A stretch of 19,062 bases of DNA from Phycisphaerae bacterium (GTDB lineage Bacteria > Planctomycetota > Phycisphaerae > UBA1845), in NCBI GenBank assembly GCA_029260195.1, contig JAJDDS010000524.1, positions 1 through 19,062 of the forward strand. Reading direction: 5' to 3'. Every line of letters starts with the position of its first letter. The first letter of the stretch is position 1. Positions 7,409 through 16,947 of this stretch are shown one piece after another. The notes below the pieces were generated by a model. It made no database searches, had not been told where the DNA came from, and saw only the letters and a program-made list of their open reading frames with translations. The position numbers and the translations under genes were made by a program.

Positions 7409-9589
7409 GTGTCGCGAACCAAAGGCGAATTCCTCGGGCACCCCACCGGCCTCTTCGTTCTGTTCTTCACCGAGATGTGGGAGCGATTCAGCTACTACGG
7501 CATGCGAGCGCTGCTGGTGCTGTACATGGTCGACTTCTTCAAGTGGACTCAGGAGGACGCGTCCGGCATTTATAAGTGGTATACGTCTCTAGTGTATCTC
7601 ACGCCGTTGCTCGGCGGATATATGGCAGACAAATTCATGGGGAACAAGTGGGCGATCGTGCTCGGGGCGATCCTGATGGCGATCGGGCACTTTCTGATGG
7701 CGTTCGAGGAAATATGGGTGTTCTACGCCGCGCTCGGTTTCCTCATCATGGGCAATGGGTTCTTCAAGCCCAACATGTCCGTGCAAGTGGGGCGGCTTTA
7801 TCCGCAGAATGACCCGCGAAGGGACGGGGCTTACACCATTTTTTACATGGGCATCAACCTCGGAGCGTTCTTGTCCCCGCTGGTCTGTGGAGCGCTGAAG
7901 GATACGCCCGGGTTGGGTTATCATTGGGGATTCGGCGCCGCCGGGGTTGGCATGGTTTTCGGCCTGCTGGTGTACGTATTTGGCCTGCCATGGATTAAGG
8001 AACTCCCCGCTGACGCGGAGTATCAACCGGACGAAGAGGAGGAGCGCGGCAGTGGCGCCCCCGCGTCTGCGGATCACGCGATGACGGAAGTCGAAGCGGA
8101 AAGCGCGCCCTCCGTAATGCCGAGCTTCGCGAAAGTTTCGCCCGCCATGTTCGTCATGATGGGGCTGGTTCTCATGGCGGGCTCACCGATTCTTGGCTGG
8201 CTTGGGTTGGTGAACTGGGACAACGTGGTCTCACTGGAAATCGGCGGCGGCTGCGCGATCTTTGCCGCGTGGATACTTTCGCATCTCAGCATGGCTGTTC
8301 GAGACCGGGTTCTTGCCATCTACGTGCTGTCCGTTTTCGTCGTGTTCTTCTGGGGTGCGTTTGAGCAGGCGGGGAACGCGATGAACGTCTGGGCCGACCA
8401 GACGACGCAACGATACCTGACCGATCCGCCTCCGGAGCCCACAATCTACCCGGAGGCGCCGGTCGATGTGGCGGACCTGGGGTTGTGGCCGACGGTCAAG
8501 GCATCGCTTTCGAAGCTCGTCGCCATCAACCCGGTGAATACCACAAACTTCCAGTCGATCAATGCGCTGGCGATTGTCATCTTTGCGCCGATCTTCGCCT
8601 GGTTGTGGCTCTTTCTCGCGAAGCGGCACATCAATCTGTCGATCGCCGCCAAGATGGCGATCGGGGTGTTCCTTCAGGGCATCGCGTTCTCGCTGATGAT
8701 CTGGTCCGTCAAATACGAGAATCAGACGAGCACGCATGCGGCGACGGCGCTCCCGTCCGGCGTCGTGACGCAGGAGGAGGGTCGGTTGTATTTTCACGAC
8801 GCTCCGGATTTCGCGGCCGACGATGGGGAAGCGCTGGAGAAGTATGAGGCGGGGGAATTCGACGAGGCCATGATCGCGCATGGTGGGCGCCTTTCCGTCG
8901 ATGAAGACGGCGGGCAGTTTGTCATGCGTGGCGTCCTCAATGCCAACCACCGCGATCGGATTCTCCGCGCCACCGCCCCGGCGTCGTACGTGCGCGCGGT
9001 CTGGGAACTCGCAGCCAATTCCAACCTGGCAAAGTCCGCCGCCAACGAGAACGGCGACTTGGAGTTCTCGGCCAGTGTGACGCTCGGTGAGCTTCCCGCA
9101 GGCTTTGAGCCGCGATACCTTGATGGATTCAAGCCCGAGGAACTCAGTTTCGATGAGGCGACCAGGACATTCACCGCGACCATCGAACTCGCCGACAAGG
9201 AGTACAAGCAAGTGCTCGTCGCGGGCGCGGACCCCGCGTTCCGGGACGCGTTGAACGCGCTCTTCGTCAACTCCGCGCAGTTCAAGGTCAGTTCCGCGTG
9301 GCTGCTGTGGTTCTACATCCTCTGCACGCTCGGCGAGCTCTGTCTGTCGCCGGTCGGCCTGTCGATGGTAAGCAAGCTCGCGCCCCGGCGATTCGCAACC
9401 ATGCTGATGGGGATGTGGCTCCTGACTAGCTTCTTCGGCAACTTCAGCGCGGGATTGGCTGGTGAGAAATGGGAAGTTCTCGAGCCGACCGCCTACTTCA
9501 CTTACGTCACTCTGGCGATGATCGGTGCGTCTCTTGTGTGTTTCCTGATCGCCAGGAAGGCCACGTCGATGATGCACGGCGTCAAGTAA
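7409..9589 (+). CDS. POT/PTR-family proton-dependent oligopeptide transporter with a large soluble insertion
   Basis: From GTG 7409 the protein has 726 residues, clearly longer than the usual 450-600. The N-terminal half shows the family landmarks: HPTGLFVLFFTEMWERFSYYGMR with the proton-coupling ExxER at Glu22-Glu25-Arg26, LGGYMADKFMGNK after helix 2, GNGFFKPNMS (116-125), and GINLGAF. The C-terminal half has FFWGAFEQAGNAMN near 313 (helix 7, substrate side) and GELCLSPVGLSMVSKLAP near 640. Between the helix ending at about 437 and the next helix at about 625 lies an about 180-residue acidic, soluble stretch that I do not recognise; by topology it would sit outside the inner membrane. POT carriers import di- and tripeptides with protons. 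It precedes a second OPT gene by 161 bp, in the same direction. Confidence 0.9.
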   Translation: MSRTKGEFLGHPTGLFVLFFTEMWERFSYYGMRALLVLYMVDFFKWTQEDASGIYKWYTSLVYLTPLLGGYMADKFMGNKWAIVLGAILMAIGHFLMAFEEIWVFYAALGFLIMGNGFFKPNMSVQVGRLYPQNDPRRDGAYTIFYMGINLGAFLSPLVCGALKDTPGLGYHWGFGAAGVGMVFGLLVYVFGLPWIKELPADAEYQPDEEEERGSGAPASADHAMTEVEAESAPSVMPSFAKVSPAMFVMMGLVLMAGSPILGWLGLVNWDNVVSLEIGGGCAIFAAWILSHLSMAVRDRVLAIYVLSVFVVFFWGAFEQAGNAMNVWADQTTQRYLTDPPPEPTIYPEAPVDVADLGLWPTVKASLSKLVAINPVNTTNFQSINALAIVIFAPIFAWLWLFLAKRHINLSIAAKMAIGVFLQGIAFSLMIWSVKYENQTSTHAATALPSGVVTQEEGRLYFHDAPDFAADDGEALEKYEAGEFDEAMIAHGGRLSVDEDGGQFVMRGVLNANHRDRILRATAPASYVRAVWELAANSNLAKSAANENGDLEFSASVTLGELPAGFEPRYLDGFKPEELSFDEATRTFTATIELADKEYKQVLVAGADPAFRDALNALFVNSAQFKVSSAWLLWFYILCTLGELCLSPVGLSMVSKLAPRRFATMLMGMWLLTSFFGNFSAGLAGEKWEVLEPTAYFTYVTLAMIGASLVCFLIARKATSMMHGVK

Positions 9590-9605
9590 GGTCGCGCGGT
9601 GAACG

Positions 9606-9716
9606 GAAAGAAAAAGCGGGTTGGCGCAGAGAGCGCAGAGGTGCGCGGAGGGCGCGGAGAAGCGCTCGTATTTCGACGCGCCTCAGCGGTCTCCGCGTTG
9701 GTCCTTTCTCGCAGGG
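9606..9716. repeat. Intergenic GCAGAG/GCGGAG heptad-type repeat, copy 2, with inverted arm
   Basis: After the POT stop codon an A-rich lead (AAAGAAAAAGCGGG) runs into GCGCAGAGAGCGCAGAGGTG and GCGCGGAGGGCGCGGAG, with hexamer cores spaced 7-8 bases apart. At about 9677-9716 the complementary arm follows: CGCGCCTCAGCGGTCTCCGCG, then TTGGTCCTTTC, whose reverse complement again reads GAAAGGACCAA-CGCGGAG. The whole therefore forms an imperfect long inverted repeat. Its left arm is shared with the copy at 1121-1163. A transcript could fold into a hairpin between the POT and OPT genes. Confidence 0.5.
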
Positions 9717-9750
9717 ATGGAGAAGGCGCGGTAGGGTCTGAAGACGATCG

Positions 9751-11607
<1,857 letters not shown>

Positions 11608-11609
11608 TC

Positions 11610-12173
11610 ATGAGCGGTTTGCGAAAACTCGGGCTGTTACTTCTGACGGTTGGTTTCTTCGCTTCGGCGTTTGTGGCTGTCCGGCACGCGGATTCAGCGG
11701 GACTGGCGTGGAACACGATCGAGTGGGTGTGGTACATCGCCACGTTTCTGCTCGGTGTCTCCGGCGTCGTCCTCCTGCGCGTCACCGCCAGGACCGCCGA
11801 CACGCATTCGCATAAACTCGACGCCGATATGGCTACGCTTGAGTCCAGCCTCGGCAAGCTCTTGGGGCGGTTGCAGATGATGATCCGCGACGCGGAGTTG
11901 GTCGACGTGTACGATGTTCACGGGCGCATCGACGACGAACTGGTTGAGGATCTGAGCGCCTTCGCCGACGCTCGCGAGTCCATGGCCCACCGCTTTGGTC
12001 TGCAGTCCTACGCAGACGTGATGACCAAGTTCGCCCTGGCGGAGCGCAACATCAACCGAGCGTGGTCCGCGTCAGCCGACGGGTACATCGACGAGGTTTG
12101 GGCTTCCATGTCCCGGGCTGAGAAGGAAATGTCCGCCGCCCACACGCAACTCAAATCGTTCCTGCGGGACTGA
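11610..12173 (+). CDS. Two-TM small membrane protein coupled to the OPT transporter, function unknown
   Basis: The protein has 187 residues from the ATG at 11610. Membrane segments lie at about residues 7-24 (LGLLLLTVGFFASAFVAV) and 37-57 (EWVWYIATFLLGVSGVVLL); the remaining about 130 residues are soluble, helical and charged, and by the positive-inside rule (RVTAR after the second segment) face the cytosol. I do not recognise a family. A TTG at 11604 in the same frame overlaps the OPT stop as TTGA, so either start gives tight translational coupling. The close linkage suggests an accessory or regulatory subunit of the transporter; this is inference only. Confidence 0.75.
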   Translation: MSGLRKLGLLLLTVGFFASAFVAVRHADSAGLAWNTIEWVWYIATFLLGVSGVVLLRVTARTADTHSHKLDADMATLESSLGKLLGRLQMMIRDAELVDVYDVHGRIDDELVEDLSAFADARESMAHRFGLQSYADVMTKFALAERNINRAWSASADGYIDEVWASMSRAEKEMSAAHTQLKSFLRD

Positions 12174-12200
12174 CGCTCGACACCAACGGCGCGATTCGAG

Positions 12201-12242
12201 GCCGCACGTGATTGCGGCGGACGGCTGACCGGGGGGCCGGTC
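12201..12242. terminator. Two hairpins between convergent genes, possible bidirectional terminator
   Basis: GCCGC/GCGGC (12201-12205 with 12214-12218) and GACCGG/CCGGTC (12227-12232 with 12237-12242, loop of four G) form two adjacent GC-rich stems in the 96-bp gap between the ends of the two-TM protein gene and the radical SAM gene. Neither has a T-tract, so the terminator role is inferred from position. Confidence 0.35.
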
Positions 12243-12269
12243 GTGGGAGCGTCGGAGTCACACCGCGGT

Positions 12270-13982
12270 CTACCGAGCGTATGAAATCGCAGCCGCTAGT
12301 TGGTTGGTCTCGTAGAAAGTCGGCGGCTCATAGGTGCAGCCGTTTTGCAGGCGGCGTTCCTCCCGGCCCATCTTGTACCGCACATACCGTCCGACGAGCG
12401 GGGCTGCGAGACGCGATTTCAATCCGAATTCGCGATGGAAGTCTTTCAGGATGACCGATATTTTCTTTGTCAGTGGTGAGCGCCGGAACCGCTTGCGCGT
12501 CGCCCACAGCGCTCCGGCGTACATGATCGCCAATTCCTTGCTCTCCCATGCGAACCGGGCGCGAATCCGCTGGTCGGGGTGGTTCTTGTACTTCAGCCAA
12601 CCCATCAACGTCGTTCGCGCGACGCGTATGACACTGGGCCCGTTGATCTCGAAGTCGCGCTGAAACGCACGTTGCAGAAACTCCGTCTCGAGCCCAGGAT
12701 CGATGTTGGGGTGCTTGTGGCGGAACCGCTCCTGCCCGTGCGCGTCCGCGTCGTGAATCTCGCGGGGATCCAGCAGCGTCCCAGCCGTCAGATGCTCGGC
12801 GTACAGCGGCGTTCCCGGCAGCGGCGTGTACAGCATGAATTGGTGGAACTCAGTGTCGTGACTCACGGCGTGGTCGATGGCGGCATCGATGTTGCCAGCC
12901 GTGTGCTCCTCCAGTCCGATGATCGTCGAGCCAAGGACGCGGACTCCGTGCGACTGAAGCGTTCGCACCAATGCCCGCGTGTCGGTCCCGTTAAGCTTGG
13001 CGTATTGGGAGCCCTCGCCCTCCAGCCCCATCCACACCCAGGAGATCCCCAAACCCACGAGCTGCTCCATGGTGTACGATCTCAGCACATTCGCCGAACT
13101 GAAGACGTACAGCGCCCAGGATTTGTTGTGCTCGATCATTAGCTCCAGGAGTCGGAGCGATCGTTTTCGGTGGAGCAGGAAGTTCTCGTCCATCACGAAG
13201 AAGGACCGCGCCTTCAGATCCCGTTCCAGCCCACACATGACCTCGAACAGCTCGTCGCCGGTCTCATAGAAATGCACGTACTTGCCCTTTCCGCCGAACA
13301 TCGCCGACGTCGAGCAGAAGTTGCACCCCATGGGACAGCCGACGGACGGAATCAGCGCAGCCGCGACATCGCCGGGCTTGTGAGACAAGCCCACGCCCAG
13401 GGTGTGCGCCTTGACCCCCGACGGGATACGGGGATGTGTGATCGGCTGGTCTTCGTCTTCGCCGAGGAATCGCCGCATCCACCGTATGCCCTCGCCCAGG
13501 ACGAAATGGTCAGCGTCGACGCGCTCTTCAATGCTGGGCACGTTGACGACGTGTCCACCGACGACGATCGTGGCGTTGGGCAAATGCTCTCGCACCAGAT
13601 CACACATTTTCCGCACTTTCTCGATGTTCGGGATGATCGAGCTAATCCCGACGATGTCATACTGCTCGGTGCGGATTTCGTCGACAAATCGCTCCAGGTC
13701 TGGAAAATCCAGAAGCGTGCATGGGGCTGAGATGTTCGATTGGATCAGCATGATCCCCCAGGATCGGTGGAACATCCGCAGGGAAAAAATCCCCTGTTCG
13801 CGCGTCACCTGATTGTGATACAGCTCCATTGGGTTGAGCTTGCGGCTGCCGTATTCGTCATCCTGCGCGTACGGACCGAAGACGCTCGTCAGCAACACGC
13901 GAGCCCGCGACCCCAGCGGATGCACGGTGTCCCGGGAATCATGCGCGCTACCCGTCGGAGCAATCGTCGTTGTGGCTATCAT
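12270..13982 (-). CDS. Radical SAM enzyme with N-terminal cobalamin-binding-type domain
   Basis: From ATG 13982 the protein has 570 residues. An N-terminal alpha/beta domain (about 28-175) has the pattern of B12-binding domains in this superfamily: RVLLTSVFGPYA, YDIVGISSI (108-116), then KVRKMCDLVREHLPNATIVVGGH (strand ending at 144) and DHFVLGEG (158-165). The radical SAM core follows with VGCPMGCNFC: Cys216, Cys220 and Cys223 hold the 4Fe-4S cluster that cleaves SAM. Later come MDENFLLHR and GLEGEG, and a basic, helical C-terminal part (about 440-570). No classical D-x-H-x-x-G cobalamin motif is seen, which is usual for this class. The relatives I know act in lipid, cofactor or antibiotic chemistry; the substrate here is unknown. 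A GTG at 14024 would add 14 residues without support; AGAAAGG at 13993-13999 backs the chosen start. Confidence 0.82.
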   Translation of the reverse strand: MIATTTIAPTGSAHDSRDTVHPLGSRARVLLTSVFGPYAQDDEYGSRKLNPMELYHNQVTREQGIFSLRMFHRSWGIMLIQSNISAPCTLLDFPDLERFVDEIRTEQYDIVGISSIIPNIEKVRKMCDLVREHLPNATIVVGGHVVNVPSIEERVDADHFVLGEGIRWMRRFLGEDEDQPITHPRIPSGVKAHTLGVGLSHKPGDVAAALIPSVGCPMGCNFCSTSAMFGGKGKYVHFYETGDELFEVMCGLERDLKARSFFVMDENFLLHRKRSLRLLELMIEHNKSWALYVFSSANVLRSYTMEQLVGLGISWVWMGLEGEGSQYAKLNGTDTRALVRTLQSHGVRVLGSTIIGLEEHTAGNIDAAIDHAVSHDTEFHQFMLYTPLPGTPLYAEHLTAGTLLDPREIHDADAHGQERFRHKHPNIDPGLETEFLQRAFQRDFEINGPSVIRVARTTLMGWLKYKNHPDQRIRARFAWESKELAIMYAGALWATRKRFRRSPLTKKISVILKDFHREFGLKSRLAAPLVGRYVRYKMGREERRLQNGCTYEPPTFYETNQLAAAISYAR

Positions 13983-13992
13983 GCAGTCGTGA

Positions 13993-13999
13993 CCTTTCT
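13993..13999 (-). promoter_or_regulatory. Ribosome-binding site supporting the radical SAM start
   Basis: AGAAAGG on the minus strand, 10 nt before the ATG at 13982. It favours this ATG over the upstream in-frame GTG at 14024. Confidence 0.4.
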
Positions 14000-14099
14000 T
14001 GCTTGTCGCGGGCCGGACGCCCACGGCGAATCTTCCACACGCCGGATTGGATGTCGGTCGCCGGCAACATCGTCCCTGCTGGCGAGATTAATCGCGTGC

Positions 14100-14127
14100 A
14101 TCATAGCGTCGTGCCGCGATTTGTCAC
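14100..14127 (-). promoter_or_regulatory. Candidate promoter of the radical SAM gene
   Basis: On the minus strand GTGACA (14127-14122) and TATGAT (14105-14100) are 16 bp apart, five of six matches each to TTGACA and TATAAT. Transcription would start near 14093, about 110 nt before the ATG. Confidence 0.45.
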
Positions 14128-14193
14128 CGATCCTCTCATATCAGGCCTCGCTTCGGTGAAAACGCCCCTGTGCGCGTCTATTCGGGGGTGGAG

Positions 14194-14222
14194 TTGAGGC
14201 GGAGTGGCCATACGGGTAGGAT
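14194..14222 (+). promoter_or_regulatory. Candidate promoter of the DUF885 gene
   Basis: TTGAGG (14194-14199) and TAGGAT (14217-14222) are exactly 17 bp apart, each matching four of six consensus bases. It starts 67 bp from the minus-strand promoter at 14100-14127, so the region 13983-14285 appears to be a divergent promoter region; no gene is seen inside it. Confidence 0.45.
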
Positions 14223-14285
14223 CGGGGCTGCGCGTGCGGGTCCTGACCGCTGATATCCCAAATATCGCAACCAGAGGGATGATCT

Positions 14286-16010
14286 GTGAGATCGCGTCGT
14301 TGGTTCATCGTGGTTCCCGTCATCGCCGTGCTGCTCGTCTCGATGATCGGCATGAGACCCCCCGCAGCCGCGCGGCGTCGCGCGAACTTCGGCGAGACCT
14401 ACATCGCGGAGTATTGGAAGTTTTACCCCACCGACGCCGCGGGCGCCGGATTGCACCGGTTCGACGGCGTCCTCCCGGATCGGTCAGCCGCCGCCATCGA
14501 AGCCTGGATCAACCGCAATCGCAACTTCCGCGCCGGTCTGGATGGCTATCCGACCGAGAACCTATCGACGAGCGCCCGCGTCGACTACCGGATCCTTGGC
14601 TACGCCATCGGCAAGGAATTCCTCGACTTCACGGTCCTGAAGCGGCATCGCCGCGACCCCATGTTCTACGACATTAGTTGGGGACTGCTCAACTACATCC
14701 GTCGAGACTACGCTCCGCTCGATCATCGCATTGGCGCCGCGACGAAGCTGCTCGACGCAGCCCCACAACTGTTCCAAGACGCCCGCGCGAATCTTGACGA
14801 TGTCCTGCCCGAAATCTACTGCCGAGTCGCCGTCGCCAATCTCACCGGATCAGCCGAGTTTGTCCGCAAGGACATCGTCGACGCCTTCGCCCTGGTAAAA
14901 GACCCGGCTGCTCGAACCCGTCTGAAAACGGCAGCCACACGCGCCGCCGCCGCGATCGACGCGTTCGTCGCCTACATCGAGACGGAAAAGCTCCCCAGAT
15001 CGACCGACGACTTCGCCATCGGCGAGTCCGCGTTCCTGCAACTGCTGCGCGACACCGAGGGGGTCGACATTTCCATCGACACGCTGCGCGCGATCGCGCA
15101 GCGCGACCTCGACCGCAACCTCGACCGCGCGCGCGATATCGCGAAGCAGCATTTCCCAGGGAAAAGCGTCGCCGACGTCATGGGTGTCATGAAGTCAAAC
15201 GCCTACACCCCCGATGAGCTCATCCCCTCGATTGCGGCGGAGCTCGAGGAGATTCGCCAGTTCTGCATCGACCATGAAGTCATCACCATCCCCTCGGACG
15301 TTCGGGCCATGGTCGCCGAAACGCCCAAGTTCGCCCGATGGGCGAGCGCCATGATGAGCACCCCGGGGCCGTTCGAGACCGTCGCTACCGAAGCCTACTA
15401 CGACGTGACGCCCGTCGACCCCAAATGGTCGGCAGAGGAACAACGCCAGTGGCTGGCGGATTTCAATCGGTTTGTGGCGACCAACGTCTCCGTCCACGAA
15501 GCGTATCCCGGACACTATGTCCAATTCCTCCACAGCAACCGCGCCAAGAGCGAGTTGCAGAAGATCTTCGTCAGCTACGCGGGGTCGGAGGGTTGGGCGC
15601 ACTACACCGAGGAGATGATGCTAGAAGAGGGCTTCGGGGGCGGGAGCCCCCTCTACGAAATAGCGCAACTGCAGGACGCACTGCTCCGCAACTGCCGATT
15701 TATCTGTGCCATCGACATGCACGCGCGCGGTATGACCATTCGGAAGGCGACCGAGTTCTTCATTGAAAACACGTTTCTCGAAAAGTTGCCCGCGAGACGC
15801 GAGGCGGAGCGCGGTACGTTCGACCCCGGTTACTTCAAGTACACCTTTGGCAAGCTACAGATTCTCAAACTCCGCGAGGACTACAAGAAGAAAACGGGCG
15901 ACGCGTTTTCGCTCAAGCGGTTCCACGATGACCTGCTGAGTCACGGCTTGCCCCCCATCGTCGTCGTCCGAGAGCGTATGCTCGGTTCCGACAGCGGTCC
16001 CAGCCTGTGA
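14286..16010 (+). CDS. DUF885-family metallopeptidase-like protein, exported
   Basis: The protein has 574 residues, the usual size for the DUF885 family. The N-terminus (basic residues, then VVPVIAVLLVSMIGM at about 8-22) is a signal peptide or membrane anchor. The family signature is HEAYPGH at 404-410 and EGWAHYTEEMM beginning at Glu435, an arrangement of two histidines, a glutamate and a downstream glutamate that resembles the zinc site of thermolysin-like peptidases; the C-terminus GLPPIVVVRERML also fits. Members are treated as putative peptidases and the reaction is not firmly known to me. The start is GTG with AGAGGGA at 14273-14279, six bases upstream. It is 25 bp from the next gene, so probably one operon. 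Peptides released by it could feed the three carriers at 4178-11607; this link is inference. Confidence 0.85.
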   Translation: MRSRRWFIVVPVIAVLLVSMIGMRPPAAARRRANFGETYIAEYWKFYPTDAAGAGLHRFDGVLPDRSAAAIEAWINRNRNFRAGLDGYPTENLSTSARVDYRILGYAIGKEFLDFTVLKRHRRDPMFYDISWGLLNYIRRDYAPLDHRIGAATKLLDAAPQLFQDARANLDDVLPEIYCRVAVANLTGSAEFVRKDIVDAFALVKDPAARTRLKTAATRAAAAIDAFVAYIETEKLPRSTDDFAIGESAFLQLLRDTEGVDISIDTLRAIAQRDLDRNLDRARDIAKQHFPGKSVADVMGVMKSNAYTPDELIPSIAAELEEIRQFCIDHEVITIPSDVRAMVAETPKFARWASAMMSTPGPFETVATEAYYDVTPVDPKWSAEEQRQWLADFNRFVATNVSVHEAYPGHYVQFLHSNRAKSELQKIFVSYAGSEGWAHYTEEMMLEEGFGGGSPLYEIAQLQDALLRNCRFICAIDMHARGMTIRKATEFFIENTFLEKLPARREAERGTFDPGYFKYTFGKLQILKLREDYKKKTGDAFSLKRFHDDLLSHGLPPIVVVRERMLGSDSGPSL

Positions 16011-16035
16011 TGCTGGTCATCGAGAGGTAAGACTC

Positions 16036-16947
16036 GTGATTCGAAGCCGACGCGCGTTTACATTGATCGAACTGTTGGTTGTGGTAGCGATCATTGGGCT
16101 GCTTGTCTCCATTCTTCTGCCTTCGCTCTCTCGCGCGCGAAAGCAAACTCGCTCCGTACTGTGCATGACCCATTTGCGCGAGCTCTCGCACGGGTGGCAT
16201 ATGTACGCGGATCAGAACCACGATGTGTCGCTCCCCGGACGGTTCTACAAGCAGCCCGGCGGGACGAGCAATCCGGCGAATTGGTATGACGTTGGCAACG
16301 GACTCAAGTATCGTCCACGATGGGTCGCCGCCATGGGCAAACAGGTTGGTGTGTACGCGTTCGACGAGCCAAGCACGAGCGACGACCGTCAAGACTACGA
16401 CAGCACGGTCTACCGCTGCCCCACAGTGTCCGAATGGAACGACGAGCGAAACTACGCCTATGGATACAACCACCAGTTCCTGGGCAACGCGCGCAAGACC
16501 AATGGCCGATTCCACAATTTTCCGGTCAATCGCTCCCGCATCGTGACCTTTTCAGGCACCGTCCTCGCCGGGGACTGTATGGGTACGGCAGCGGGTGTTC
16601 CGACCGCCGACCGACTTGATTACGACAATGGCGGGACGGAGTTCAACGCGCTTGGAAACCATGGCTGGACGCTCGACCCGCCCCGCCTGACCGACGCCTC
16701 AGATCGTGGGACCGGTGACGCGGGAAGCCCAAGAACGGCGGTCGATCCGCGACACCTCGGCAGAACAAACGTCATCTACTGCGACGGTCACAGCCAAGCC
16801 GCCACGCCGCGTGAGATCGGGTACCGGGTTCGCCCGGGCGGAGTATTCGCCGATGCCGACGACGATCCCGATCAGGCCAGCAACCGTTTTTTCTCGGGCA
16901 CTGGTCGCGATGACTCTCCCCCCGATCGGCCGATTAGCGCACGTTGA
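16036..16947 (+). CDS. Prepilin-type H-X9-DG pseudopilin-like protein
   Basis: The protein has 303 residues. It opens with a type IV prepilin/pseudopilin signal: basic MIRSRRA, cleavage before the FTLIELL stretch with Glu at mature position 5, then a single hydrophobic helix (about 9-30). Residues 240-251 read H-LGRTNVIYC-DG, the H-X9-DG signature of a large planctomycete/Lentisphaerae protein group processed by prepilin peptidase. Mid-protein Cys, Tyr and Asn-rich stretches are typical. Such proteins are thought to be exported pseudopilins of a type II secretion-like apparatus; their individual roles are unknown. Genomes of this kind hold many copies. The GTG start has GAGAGG at 16022-16027, eight bases upstream. 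Its last 14 bp overlap the end of metH on the other strand. Confidence 0.87.
   Translation: MIRSRRAFTLIELLVVVAIIGLLVSILLPSLSRARKQTRSVLCMTHLRELSHGWHMYADQNHDVSLPGRFYKQPGGTSNPANWYDVGNGLKYRPRWVAAMGKQVGVYAFDEPSTSDDRQDYDSTVYRCPTVSEWNDERNYAYGYNHQFLGNARKTNGRFHNFPVNRSRIVTFSGTVLAGDCMGTAAGVPTADRLDYDNGGTEFNALGNHGWTLDPPRLTDASDRGTGDAGSPRTAVDPRHLGRTNVIYCDGHSQAATPREIGYRVRPGGVFADADDDPDQASNRFFSGTGRDDSPPDRPISAR

Noticed and set aside
8231..9577. Long minus-strand open frame opposite the POT gene (about 448 codons)
   Set aside because: Highly charged composition (Arg, Glu, His) with no membrane or domain signal; it is the shadow of the POT gene.
13983..14024. Upstream GTG start of the radical SAM gene
   Set aside because: No ribosome-binding site for it, while AGAAAGG precedes the ATG at 13982.
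15999..16017. CCAGC/GCTGG hairpin around the DUF885 stop codon
   Set aside because: Only a 5-bp stem without a T-tract and with the next gene 25 bp away; not convincing as a terminator.
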